DNA of 64,000 nucleotides. Origin: Rossellomorea sp036867415 (GTDB taxonomy: Bacteria > Bacillota > Bacilli > Bacillales > Bacillaceae_B). The notes beneath the pieces were generated by a model, which was given only the letters and a program-made list of their open reading frames with translations, did not search any database and had not been told where the DNA came from. The DNA lies in NCBI RefSeq assembly GCF_036867415.1, contig NZ_JBAJHU010000002.1, forward strand, positions 372,001 through 436,000, read 5' to 3'. Within the stretch, counting starts at the first letter, position 1, and every line of letters starts with the position of its first letter. Below are positions 25,722 to 34,145 of this stretch, one piece after another. A program made the position numbers and the translations under genes.

Positions 25722-25814
25722 TGGCGGAGGAAGAGGGATTCGAACCCCCGCGGGCTTTAACACCCCTGTCGGTTTTCAAGACCGATCACTTCAGCCGGAC
25801 TTGGGTATTCCTCC
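25722..25814 (-). tRNA. tRNA-Ser (anticodon TGA)
   Basis: Class II tRNA with acceptor GGAGGAA/TTCCTCC, anticodon loop CTTGAAA, long variable arm with GGGGTG...CCCGC, T loop TTCGAAT and an encoded GCCA end. Confidence 0.93.
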
Positions 25815-25894
25815 GTTTGATTGGCTGCTGGTAAAGTTGAGCACCCGAATTTTTAATTACCTATTCTAAGGCTAGCTAAACTTTTGCTTAGTGA

Positions 25895-25955
25895 TGCTCC
25901 GCTGTCGCTTCGCAAGGTTAAGGAAGGATATTTTTACTGCGCTGTCGCTTCGTAA
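25895..25955. repeat. tRNA spacer repeat, copy 2
   Basis: GCTCCGCTGTCGCTTCGC then AAGGTTAAGGAAGG and a hairpin TTTACTGCGC/GCTTCGTAAG. It parallels the block at 25552-25620. Confidence 0.6.
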
Positions 25956-25963
25956 GAAATCCA

Positions 25964-26039
25964 TGGTGGAGGATGACGGGATCGAACCGCCGACCCTCTG
26001 CTTGTAAGGCAGATGCTCTCCCAGCTGAGCTAATCCTCC
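25964..26039 (-). tRNA. tRNA-Val (anticodon TAC)
   Basis: Full cloverleaf: acceptor GGAGGAT/ATCCTCC, anticodon loop TTTACAA-type with TAC, T loop TTCGATC, discriminator A and encoded CCA. It is the first tRNA of the minus-strand operon Val-Ser-Tyr-Trp-Gly. Confidence 0.95.
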
Positions 26040-26265
26040 CAATAAAGAATGATAGAATATCATCCGTTAGACAAGACCTATATTAATCTATCAATTCCTT
26101 TCAAAAAAGTCAACTTCAATTCACAAATTCTTCAATCATAGTAATGGATACCCCTCTTCCCTAATTTCTCATGCACACTGTCTCTATCCCCTGTCATACA
26201 CAACTTAAATCGATTATTTCTGTTAAACTTGTTAAATATGGATGTTTGAAAAGGGGGGCGGGAAT

Positions 26266-27153
26266 ATGGATTATTCTGCAATTGGAAAAAAGATAAGAGA
26301 GTTGAGGAAGGTTGTGGGGCTCACGCAAGGTGAACTGGCCGAGGGAGTTTGTACACAGGCGTTGATCAGCAGGATTGAAAAAGGGGATATTTATCCAAGT
26401 GCCATGGCATTGTACCAAATCTCCGTCAAGCTTGGTGTTGATGTAAACTACTTCTTTGAAATAGGCACCACACCTCGACTTGATTATATTATGGAAGTGG
26501 AAAAACAGTTAAAATTTCACAGAATCAACCGCAGATACGAAGAAATAATAGAACTGGTGAAAGCCGAGGAAAAGAATCCTCTCTTCTATAAAGACATACA
26601 GCATCTGCAACTTCTTTATTGGCATAAAGGAATATATGCTTTTGAAGTATTAAATAATGAAGACGATGCATTTTCACTTTTAGATGAAGCTTATTACCTG
26701 ACTGCCAATCAGAAAAAGGCGATGACAGAAAGAGAGATGCAAATCCTTTCTAGTAAAGGTGCTATTCTTTTTTCATTAAATCGGCACCCTGAAGCCCTCC
26801 ATCATTACAACCTGGTTGAGACTGCCTTGAAAACGGCTGAGCAACTACATGATAAATCTATCAAAACCAGGTTATTTTATAATATATCCAGAGTACTAAC
26901 ACGCCAAGGCAAATATGAGGAGTCTATCGCTTATTGCCATAAAGCCATCAATTGGTGCATTGAAGAAGAACTGCTGTGGGGTCTTGGAGAATCGAACTAT
27001 CAAATCGGCTATAACTATGAGCTCCTTCATAATTATGAAGAAGCCCTTCCATTCTTCAAACGTGCTTTTCATATGTTTGAACTCCTGCAAGACAAGAAAT
27101 ATGTAGATTTTATCGAAAAAAAGATGGAACATCTTCTTCAGATCTGGACATAG
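26266..27153 (+). CDS. PlcR-like (RNPP-type) XRE-TPR transcriptional regulator
   Basis: The start is ATG 26266 after a GGGGGG-rich site; the upstream start at 26242 would translate it. The 295 residues hold an XRE helix-turn-helix (IGKKIRELRKVVGLTQGELAEG...ISRIEKGDIYPS, residues 5-45), then five or so TPR-like helical pairs (about 75-290). Size and layout match PlcR and NprR of Bacillus, which are switched by imported signalling peptides. No small secreted peptide gene was found next to it, so it may be an orphan or may use another repeat-type signal. The nearest gene downstream is a broken lipoprotein gene. Confidence 0.8.
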   Translation: MDYSAIGKKIRELRKVVGLTQGELAEGVCTQALISRIEKGDIYPSAMALYQISVKLGVDVNYFFEIGTTPRLDYIMEVEKQLKFHRINRRYEEIIELVKAEEKNPLFYKDIQHLQLLYWHKGIYAFEVLNNEDDAFSLLDEAYYLTANQKKAMTEREMQILSSKGAILFSLNRHPEALHHYNLVETALKTAEQLHDKSIKTRLFYNISRVLTRQGKYEESIAYCHKAINWCIEEELLWGLGESNYQIGYNYELLHNYEEALPFFKRAFHMFELLQDKKYVDFIEKKMEHLLQIWT

Positions 27154-27226
27154 AGGTTGGGACAAAAAAAACTGCCTAAAGGCGAACATTATCAGTGATG
27201 ACCCTAATACCACTAATAATTTCCGT

Positions 27227-27450
27227 GCAAGACTTCGCTTTCCGCGGGTAGCCCGTGAGTCTCCTCGGCAAGCTGCACTGGTCTCACTTGTCTAGCTGCA
27301 GGGCCTAGAGGCACATGTAATAAGCCAAACCGACCAAGAAGGCAAAGAGCACCTTCCAGGTCGATTCGACTTATGCCACCAGCCTCTGAGCAAAGCCCTT
27401 CCGCTTTTCTAATAAGCTACTTTTCCCGCAGGAGTCTTCGTCTTACACTC
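27227..27450. repeat. Two nested Bacillaceae intergenic repeats
   Basis: The outer element begins CTTCGCTTTCCGCGGG...GTGAGTCTCCTCGG (about 27232-27268) and ends CCCGCAGGAGTCTTCGTC (27425-27442). It is interrupted at 27289-27410 by a second element, from TGTCTAGCTGCAGGGCCTAG to CCTTCCGCTTTTCT. The inner unit folds into a long hairpin through ATAAGCC.../...GACTTAT and GAAGGC.../...CACCTTC. I recognise both from memory as common intergenic repeats of Bacillus genomes; their function is not known to me. Confidence 0.6.
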
Positions 27451-27508
27451 AAATTAACCGCTGCAACAAACTATATACTAAATGATGATTTGAACAAAGC
27501 TAATAAAT

Positions 27509-27552
27509 AAACCCGAACTTACTTGAACTATAGTTCAGATTAGTTCGGGTTT
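27509..27552. terminator. Strong hairpin terminator
   Basis: AACCCGAACT (27510-27519) pairs with AGTTCGGGTTTT (27542-27553), with an inner GAACTATAGTTC dyad. T-rich on the plus strand; it may end the regulator transcript. Confidence 0.65.
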
Positions 27553-27683
27553 TATTCAGACTAAAACACTATTATTCCAACCTCATTTCCCTCTTATCTC
27601 TCTTAAAATAATGGATATCCCCTCCATTCATCTCATAAAGTTATCTTGTGCAAATAAAAAAAGCATCCTTTGATCGGATGCCA

Positions 27684-28135
27684 CTAGTCGTTCATCGAAG
27701 CTTTGGTTTTATTAATTTGATATTCGGAAACCTGCACCAGACCGATGACCTCGGTATCTCCAGCACAACCCTGTAAAGAGATGGAACCACTTCTTTCCTC
27801 GATGCTGCCACAAGTGGTATTCACAGTTTCTTCTCCTGACCCATTCTTTAACGAATAGGATAATGTTTCCCCATCACATACTTCAATTCATTCAAACTTA
27901 CCTGCAGGTTGAAAAAGTTGGATAATGTCACTTGAGACTGCTTACTTTCTTGTACCTCTTCAATAAAATGCAGCAGCTTATCGAGATTTCCCACTTTGCC
28001 CTCTTCATCCACGATTACGTCCCCTTTATCAGCCGCTTTCTTGACCGTATATTTCTCCTCCTCCTCGGTCAATCTCGATTGAACACCCAGCCAGCAGAGC
28101 AGCCCCTATCAGAAAACAAACCATTTTCTTTTCAA
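27684..28135 (-). pseudogene. Frameshifted DUF4362-like lipoprotein gene
   Basis: A TTG start at 28135 after GGGGGT opens KRKWFVF, and the signal peptide continues one phase away as LIGAALLAGCS, a clear lipobox. The phase changes again to AADKGDVIVDEEGKVGNLDKLLHFIEEVQ, resembling the start of DUF4362. A final shift at about 27873, explained by an extra TG in TATGTGATG, leads from NELKY to DGETLSYSLKNGSGEE and on to ...KASMND stop at 27684. With three phase changes it cannot be translated as one protein. The intact form would be a small lipoprotein of unknown role. Confidence 0.7.
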
Positions 28136-28732
28136 AGCATCACCCCCTATTTGATCTTTCAAAGAGATAAACATATATGATAAATATATAGCATTTATAT
28201 GGAGGGTGTATTCTTCGCATTGAACGGCTGGAATTTTGTTTTGCCAACTTTGGACCTGATTTCGCCGTTTATCTATTAATAATATGAATATAGTAACAAT
28301 CAGCCGGGAGGACAGGTACTTTGGCTTAACTTAATATGCAAGGTACCTTATTCCCAAAGCTGAACTGCGGGCCATATAAGAATTTGAGCATTAATAAAAT
28401 TCTTCTCTTCCTATTAGGATAGAAGCTTTCTGCGAGAGTGGATAGTTTGGTCAGAAACTGATAAGGACTATAAAACTACAACTTTTTAACCAATGAAAGT
28501 TTTTCAGTATGTAGATAGGAGAGTTCTTTTTTTATGGGATAGTCAAATGAATAAAGGAGCCGGTATCAAACGGCTAAATTAATGGAAGAGCTAAATCGCG
28601 TATTAATAGTAATCAGGCCAATCTCGTCATCATTTCTCTAAAAACAATTATATATTTTTTGTCAAGACTTCAAATTTTTACTAAAGTAATAGTATAATCA
28701 AAAGGTACTAAGACCAAAGGAGGTGAAACATA

Positions 28733-29056
28733 ATGAAAGCAAGATTGCGTAACGATGCAGGTGTAGCAAAAGAAGTGAAAATTGGCTTTAGCTGGACTAC
28801 TTTCTTTTTTGGTTTTTTCCCTGCCCTTATAAGAGGAGATTTAAAGTGGGCTGCAATCATGTTCATCACGGCTGCTATAGTCGGAGCATTTACCTTTGGG
28901 TTCGGAGCGTGGATTCCCGGAATCATTTTTTCTTTTGTATATAATAAAATCTTCATTAAAGAACTGCTCGAAAAAGGCTACCGTCCGGCAGATGACCAAA
29001 CTCAAACAGAACTCGTATCAAGAGGAATCGTATCACTAGTTACCAAAGCTGTTTAA
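28733..29056 (+). CDS. Small membrane protein, HrgC-like
   Basis: The 107-residue protein starts at ATG 28733 after AAAGGAGG. It reads KVGFSWTTFFFGFFPALIRGD-type sequence, then one or two membrane helices (about 22-67), then YNKIFIKELLEKGYRPADD. I know this pattern from small HrgC-type proteins of unknown function; DUF2628 proteins are similar. A TATAAT at 28693-28698 is a likely -10. The preceding gap 28136-28690 contains no other gene I can support. Confidence 0.75.
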   Translation: MKARLRNDAGVAKEVKIGFSWTTFFFGFFPALIRGDLKWAAIMFITAAIVGAFTFGFGAWIPGIIFSFVYNKIFIKELLEKGYRPADDQTQTELVSRGIVSLVTKAV

Positions 29057-29064
29057 ACTAAGTA

Positions 29065-29099
29065 GCGGGACGCGGGGACAGGGACACTTCCCCCGCGCC
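29065..29099. repeat. GGGACA-type dispersed repeat
   Basis: GCGGGACGCGGGGACAGGGACACTTCCCCCGCGCC, whose ends pair (GCGGG.../...CCCGC). A partial unit GGGCACTGTCCC lies at 29251-29262. Together they flank the gene relic at 29118-29195. Confidence 0.5.
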
Positions 29100-29117
29100 T
29101 TTAACATACCGTAAAGC

Positions 29118-29195
29118 TTATCCATGAGCAGGAACCAGATCCCCCTCAATCTTCATTTCTACGATCTCATCCACTACTTTGCAACCTGATTTCTT
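29118..29195 (-). pseudogene. Relic of the 5' end of a replication-organizer gene
   Basis: The minus strand reads KKSGCKVVDEIVEMKIEGDLV then PAHG and stop. This matches the first 22 residues of the intact gene at 43963-45012 (KSSCNVVDQVGDMKIEGNLVPH). The ATG of the intact gene is AAG here, and everything after codon 25 is gone. The leader hairpin upstream is also shared by both loci. Confidence 0.75.
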
Positions 29196-29202
29196 AAAAA
29201 AA

Positions 29203-29247
29203 CACCTTTCTCTATATCTATTCGCTTTCTAGATATAGAGAAAGGTG
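29203..29247 (-). promoter_or_regulatory. 18-bp perfect hairpin, leader of the relic gene
   Basis: CACCTTTCTCTATATCTA (29203-29220) and its exact complement (29230-29247) enclose a 9-base loop, and seven T follow on the minus strand. The intact gene at 45012 has the related, less perfect leader CTATATCTA...TAGATAT. As RNA it could terminate transcription or bury the ribosome site (the GGTG at the stem end). Confidence 0.65.
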
Positions 29248-29267
29248 GCAGGGCACTGTCCCATTCA

Positions 29268-31760
29268 TCAATCAAATAAAAGTTTCTTCACTTCAACTTT
29301 ATCGTAATATACAGTTCCCATGGAATATGAGGTTGTATAACAAATCACTCTCATTGTTTCAGCGTTCTCAGGGGCTTCCGTTGTAATGGAGATGTTCTGC
29401 CATTTGTTCAGCCCTGTGTTTGTATGAACCGGTTTATCGATAATCGACTTTCCGGCTTCATCGTAGAACCTCACCATGAAACTTCCAGTCCCTTCTTTAA
29501 TGAAGAGATTTGCCGAAGTTTCAAAGACCTCGCCTTTGGATACTTCAATGGTATCACTCATTAGTGCGACTGACTTATTCCTGGCTGTGTCCACAAGCTT
29601 CAGGCTTTTTCTTCCATGAGAATGCTCCTCCCCGGATACAGTATATCCAGCCTGATCATCCGTGTTGAACATCGATGTCCAACCCGTGATATCATCGCCC
29701 TTTACCGGTCTTTCGAATTGGTGATTCGTTACAGTCATTTCTTCTTTATCAGAAACCGGCTTCACTTCCATCTTATGAAGCATCGTCCGGTTTTCTCTGG
29801 AAGCGTAGTAAAGATTCCCATCCTGACCTACGGAGAAATCGTACACTCGTGCGATTTGCTTACTATCCAAGGTATTCGGATCGATGGCGGTCAAATTCCC
29901 GCTGAAGTCTGCATAAAGGAGGTCATTTGACCATTCAAGCTCAATCTTATTCCACGCTGATAAAGGCAGAGAATCATATAGCTTCCTGCTTTTTACGATG
30001 GTAAGCGTTTCAGGATCCATTGCAAAAATGGTGTCGATGGAGGCCCCCCATAAAAATCCGTCCGGCCCAAAGGACAAATCCCCTATCGCTTCGGGCTTTT
30101 CGAGACCATCTATGGAGAGTGTGATCTCTTCGACCTTTTCTTCCGTTTCGGTATCCCATACGAAAATCCTTGCCTCTTCAGCAGTCGGGTCCGCTCCGAG
30201 CCCTCCATTGATGGTGGTGGATCCATACACCTTTCCATCTTTATAAGCAAGGCTGTTTACACTCTGGTCCTCTACGATATTTCTGAAGGTCTTGACTTTT
30301 TCTTCATCTGGAGCTTCCGGATCATATACTGTCAGTGCCCCGCCTAATTCTCCATAGAAAGGGATGCTGCCGATATAAGCTTTTCCATCTCCTTCTACAA
30401 TTGAGTGGATTCGATTCTGTTCCTCTCCGAGTGTGAACAATGTCTTCGGATTGGAGTCCGATGGTTCCTGAGCGGGATCAAACTCTCTGACATCCCCTGC
30501 AGGATATACACCGAAGAGCAGCTTATCCCCGAACGCGGCAATACTGTCACCCTGTCCCATGTCAAACACTTTTTTCGTCTTATTGACCGTGTCGTAGATG
30601 GCTCCTTTCCCCGTCTGGACTCCGCTCATATATAGTTTGCCATCTGGTCCGGTCTCGATTTTATTAATGACGTTTGCTGTTCCTTGAGCAAGCACCGGTG
30701 TCTTGATCGTCTCCTTCTTCTCCAGATTCAGGATCGAAACATACCCGCTGAAGTTGATAGTGACAAGGCTTTTTCCAGGCAAGTCAGAGGTTCCGAATTC
30801 CACCCAGTCAACTCCCCGGAAGCCGCTCCCATACTCGATGCCGGTATCTTCTACAGCCAATGTCTTGATATCAAACGTCTGCAATTTGTTCTCAGTATTC
30901 ATGAAATAAATCTTCCCGTCCTCAGATTGTTCAGGAACATGGAGGCCGCGGGCTTTTGGTATTACTACATCAAGCCATTCCCTTTCCTGGGTATCATACA
31001 CATAGCCATTGCTGGAAAGTTCATAGCGTGCGAACAGGTAACGGTCATCGACCTTATCCAGGTCGTAAATATGCCCCTGCTCGCCGATTGATGCAGCGAT
31101 GTCTTCCTTCTCACCCGTTTCCTTATTGTAATGGATGATCTTTCCGTGCCCTGTCCCGGAGTAGACATCATTTCCTATCACGGCGAGTGAGCGAATATAC
31201 TCCTGGGAAGATTCCCCGATCATTCTTCCGTAATCATCCACGCCCCCGTTTGCAGGATCATACTCATACACTTTGCCGCTTGGATAAGTCCCCACATAGA
31301 CCTTACCCTGATCAGAAGTGATCGCAAATGGGAAGGTTTCACCGGAAAAAGTGGCTACCACCTCCGCTGTGTCGGCACCAGGCGAGTATTTCCACAGCTT
31401 GGCTCCGCCTCCGATGGTCGCTATGTAGAGATCACCATTCGGAAGAACCTCGTGTGCCCATGTATTCTCTGCCCCTTCCAGCGGAATGACCCTAAGCAGT
31501 TTCTCCGATTTAATATCCATGACATTCAGTTGTGCCGGAAGTCCTTTAGTCGTGGTATACATCACCGGCCTCCCATCCTCTGTCCCTACCGCCCCATTGA
31601 AGATGCTGATGGCATCAGTCAGTGGGGTCAAGAGCTGCTCCGGCCCACCGAAATAAGTGGAATCCAATTTACTCACTGACTCTGCCCCGACTGACTTTCC
31701 GTTCATTGCCCCTGGCAGCATCATTAACAGAATCACGATACTTAAGAAAACTTTCTTCAT
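29268..31760 (-). CDS. Secreted beta-propeller protein with C-terminal carbohydrate-binding-like domain
   Basis: I start at ATG 31760, nine bases after GGGAGG, giving 830 residues; the frame to 31805 lacks a ribosome site. A signal peptide (KKVFLSIVILLMMLPGAMNG) precedes about 640 residues of repeating beta motifs such as DGKLYMSG, GKVYVGT, DGKIYF and DGNLYYAS. These are typical of seven- to eight-bladed propellers (PQQ/YVTN or kelch-like). The last ~150 residues (FERPVKGDDITGWTSM...KVEVKKLLFD) resemble a CBM4/9-type jelly roll. No catalytic motif is clear; lyases of polysaccharides and cell-surface binding proteins share this layout. The gene stands alone. Confidence 0.7.
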   Translation of the reverse strand: MKKVFLSIVILLMMLPGAMNGKSVGAESVSKLDSTYFGGPEQLLTPLTDAISIFNGAVGTEDGRPVMYTTTKGLPAQLNVMDIKSEKLLRVIPLEGAENTWAHEVLPNGDLYIATIGGGAKLWKYSPGADTAEVVATFSGETFPFAITSDQGKVYVGTYPSGKVYEYDPANGGVDDYGRMIGESSQEYIRSLAVIGNDVYSGTGHGKIIHYNKETGEKEDIAASIGEQGHIYDLDKVDDRYLFARYELSSNGYVYDTQEREWLDVVIPKARGLHVPEQSEDGKIYFMNTENKLQTFDIKTLAVEDTGIEYGSGFRGVDWVEFGTSDLPGKSLVTINFSGYVSILNLEKKETIKTPVLAQGTANVINKIETGPDGKLYMSGVQTGKGAIYDTVNKTKKVFDMGQGDSIAAFGDKLLFGVYPAGDVREFDPAQEPSDSNPKTLFTLGEEQNRIHSIVEGDGKAYIGSIPFYGELGGALTVYDPEAPDEEKVKTFRNIVEDQSVNSLAYKDGKVYGSTTINGGLGADPTAEEARIFVWDTETEEKVEEITLSIDGLEKPEAIGDLSFGPDGFLWGASIDTIFAMDPETLTIVKSRKLYDSLPLSAWNKIELEWSNDLLYADFSGNLTAIDPNTLDSKQIARVYDFSVGQDGNLYYASRENRTMLHKMEVKPVSDKEEMTVTNHQFERPVKGDDITGWTSMFNTDDQAGYTVSGEEHSHGRKSLKLVDTARNKSVALMSDTIEVSKGEVFETSANLFIKEGTGSFMVRFYDEAGKSIIDKPVHTNTGLNKWQNISITTEAPENAETMRVICYTTSYSMGTVYYDKVEVKKLLFD

Positions 31761-32333
31761 TAAGCCCTGCCTCCCTCTACTCATATATTGTCTTGTCCAT
31801 TTCACCCTTTATCATACGAAAGTGAAGGCAGGAAACCAATATTATATTCAGAAAATTTAGCTAATTAATCACCCTGTCGTTCAGCAACCCTTTCCTATCG
31901 GGTTTTCGTGTACATTGTCGTAAATAAGTCTTTAAATCCACACCACCTACTCTAAGAGCCATCACTAGATAAAGACCTTCAGATATTCCTGTCCTTTTTT
32001 AAAGATCAGATGCCATACACCCACATTTTCAGTAGTAAATCCCCTTATCCGCACGATTTAACGACAGCACATACCACGTTTCCCTATGATGCTGCTGAAG
32101 ATTTGAAGACCCTGAGGATACACACCTTCTTTACTATTCCACAATACCTTCCATCCCCAAGGAGCTTGCAGCAATAAGCTCAAATAAGGACCAATTTGCG
32201 CCTTTGCGGGATAGGGGTGTTGTCCCACTGATCGGAATGACTAAATTCCCCTTTAGTTCTGTTCCGCAAAATGTGCAAAAGCGTCATCGGCTTATGGCGT
32301 CACAATGTTAAACCTCGCATAAAAAATGGTTCG

Positions 32334-32402
32334 TTAAACAATTGTTTAATAATGTAACTCCTTTCCCCGTTGGGATCTGAAGATTAAAACAAACGTTTGT
32401 TT
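32334..32402. repeat. Paired-palindrome element, copy B
   Basis: TTAAACAATTGTTTAA (32334-32349) and AAACAAACGTTTGTTT (32387-32402) are both perfect palindromes; centres are 53 bp apart. It lies in a 920-bp gap (31761-32681) that holds no gene I can support; short decayed frames may exist there. Confidence 0.75.
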
Positions 32403-32681
32403 AAAAAGCTATAGAAGATACCAAAAGCAAAAATCACTGAATGAGCCGCCCTGCCTGCTCATATGTTACTCCTGCTAAATCTTGATTCCAGAAATCGGAT
32501 ACAACTACAGAGGAATGTTCATCCCCTAAATCATCTACATAAATGTTAGCCTGCAATTTCATCTTCAATAAATCACTTACTATTATCAAGCTGGTTAAAT
32601 AGGGCGGTTGGAGCTATTTAGAATATTTTTTATTCTTATATACAAAAGAAAGCGAGGGAACCTTCCCCTCACTTCACATCA

Positions 32682-34142
32682 TTACTCATATTTCAACGCC
32701 ACATTTTTCAATTGCGTATAATTCCGAAGAGCCTCTAACCCTTTCTCACGGCCAAATCCGCTTTTTTTATAGCCTCCGAAAGGTTGAGCTATGCCTCCTC
32801 CTGCACCGTAATGGTTAATAAATACTTGGCCGCATTGCAACCTGTTTGCTACACGATGCGCTTTCCCAGCATTTTCAGTCCAAACGCCTGCAACAAGTCC
32901 ATACTGTGTTCCATTCGCCATTTCAATCGCTTCCTCTTCTGTATCGAATGTACTAACCGTTAGAACCGGACCGAAAATCTCTTCTTGAGCCAGGTAATGA
33001 TCAGGTGGAACACCATCGAAGATAGTGGGCTTAAGATAGTAACCAGCTTCACAGTTATCTATTAATATCCGCTCCCCGCCTGTTAAAACAGTAATTCCAT
33101 CTTTTCTTGCCAAATCTATGAAGCTGTTAATTCTTTCAAATTGCTTCTTTGATAGAACAGGACCTAGATCATGGTTATCTATCCCTGGACCTATTGAGAG
33201 ATTCTCCATCATCGTTGCTAATTTTCGCACAAAAGTTTCCTGGATTGATTTTTCTATTATTAAACGTGAGCCGGCTGAGCACGTCTGACCAGCATTTTGT
33301 ACAATTGAACGAAGTACCAGTTCGAGGGCATTTTCTTCATTGCAATCTGCGAACACAATATTTGGTGACTTCCCTCCAAGTTCAAGTGTTACGGGAACGA
33401 TATTTCTTGAGGCGCTCTCCATCACTTTTTTCCCCGTCTCTACTGATCCAGTGAAGGTAATGTGATTGATATCAGGGTGTTCAGAAAGAGCAGCGCCGGC
33501 TTCATGGCCATAACCCGTGACTACATTCACAACCCCCTTTGGAAGTCCAAACGGTTCTATTAATTCGACCAATTTCAACATTGATAACGGGGTATCTTCA
33601 GCAGGCTTTAATACTGTTGTATTTCCCGTCGCAATAGAGATTGCTATGCTTCTGGCACCTATTTGCAGGGGATAATTCCATGGGATTATATGCCCTACCA
33701 CCCCGATTGGCTCTCGGACAGTATAATCGATGATACCCGGTTCGACCGGTATAGTCTCTCCCATAATCTTATCTGCTATTCCTGCATAGTATTCAAAATA
33801 ACGGGCAGCAATCTCAACATCAGCTTTGGACTGGATGAATGGTTTACCTACATCCAAGGTCTCCAATTTGGCTAATTCTTCTTGATTTTCACGAATGATT
33901 TCTGCGGTTTTGTAAAGGAATTTCGCTCTGTAATAGGGAGTCATTCTCTTCCATTCAACCGAGGTGAATGCTTTTTTAGCTGCCTTTACAGCAATGTCTA
34001 TTTCTTCTGCTCCTCCCCGTGGCACAAATCCAAGGAGAGATCCATCAGCTGGATTTAGAATTTCAATGACCCTGTTCTCACCGGTGACCGTCCATTCACC
34101 GTTAATATAACATCCCAGGTCTTTAACTTCTGCTGCCCTCAC
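32682..34142 (-). CDS. NAD(P)-dependent aldehyde dehydrogenase
   Basis: The 486-residue protein has the aldehyde dehydrogenase hallmarks: PWNYPL with Asn155, LELGGKSPN with general base Glu254, and GQTCSAGS with nucleophile Cys288. It oxidises an aldehyde to a carboxylate in the cytoplasm. The start is GTG 34142, nine bases after AAGGGGG and three bases past the SDR gene stop. It is the last gene of the GntR-TRAP operon. If the operon degrades pantoate, its substrate would be 4-dehydropantoate, giving 3,3-dimethylmalate; by sequence alone it is a betaine-aldehyde-dehydrogenase-like member of unknown substrate. Confidence 0.9.
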   Translation of the reverse strand: MRAAEVKDLGCYINGEWTVTGENRVIEILNPADGSLLGFVPRGGAEEIDIAVKAAKKAFTSVEWKRMTPYYRAKFLYKTAEIIRENQEELAKLETLDVGKPFIQSKADVEIAARYFEYYAGIADKIMGETIPVEPGIIDYTVREPIGVVGHIIPWNYPLQIGARSIAISIATGNTTVLKPAEDTPLSMLKLVELIEPFGLPKGVVNVVTGYGHEAGAALSEHPDINHITFTGSVETGKKVMESASRNIVPVTLELGGKSPNIVFADCNEENALELVLRSIVQNAGQTCSAGSRLIIEKSIQETFVRKLATMMENLSIGPGIDNHDLGPVLSKKQFERINSFIDLARKDGITVLTGGERILIDNCEAGYYLKPTIFDGVPPDHYLAQEEIFGPVLTVSTFDTEEEAIEMANGTQYGLVAGVWTENAGKAHRVANRLQCGQVFINHYGAGGGIAQPFGGYKKSGFGREKGLEALRNYTQLKNVALKYE

Positions 34143-34145
34143 TGT

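Noticed and set aside
25624..25869. An 81-codon plus-strand reading frame rich in Arg/Gly/Pro
   Set aside because: It is the antisense of tRNA-Tyr and tRNA-Ser, a classic spurious ORF.
28136..28690. Search for a signal-peptide gene for the PlcR-like regulator
   Set aside because: No short exported ORF with a ribosome site was found on either strand in the surrounding gaps.
31862..32010. A short minus-strand frame containing GLYLVMALRVGGVDLKTYL
   Set aside because: No start with a ribosome site and no match; possibly a decayed fragment, too weak to call.
32434..32562. A 42-codon minus-strand frame beginning MKLQANIYVDDLGDE
   Set aside because: It looks protein-like and could be a relic, but has no ribosome site or known match, so I do not list it as a gene.
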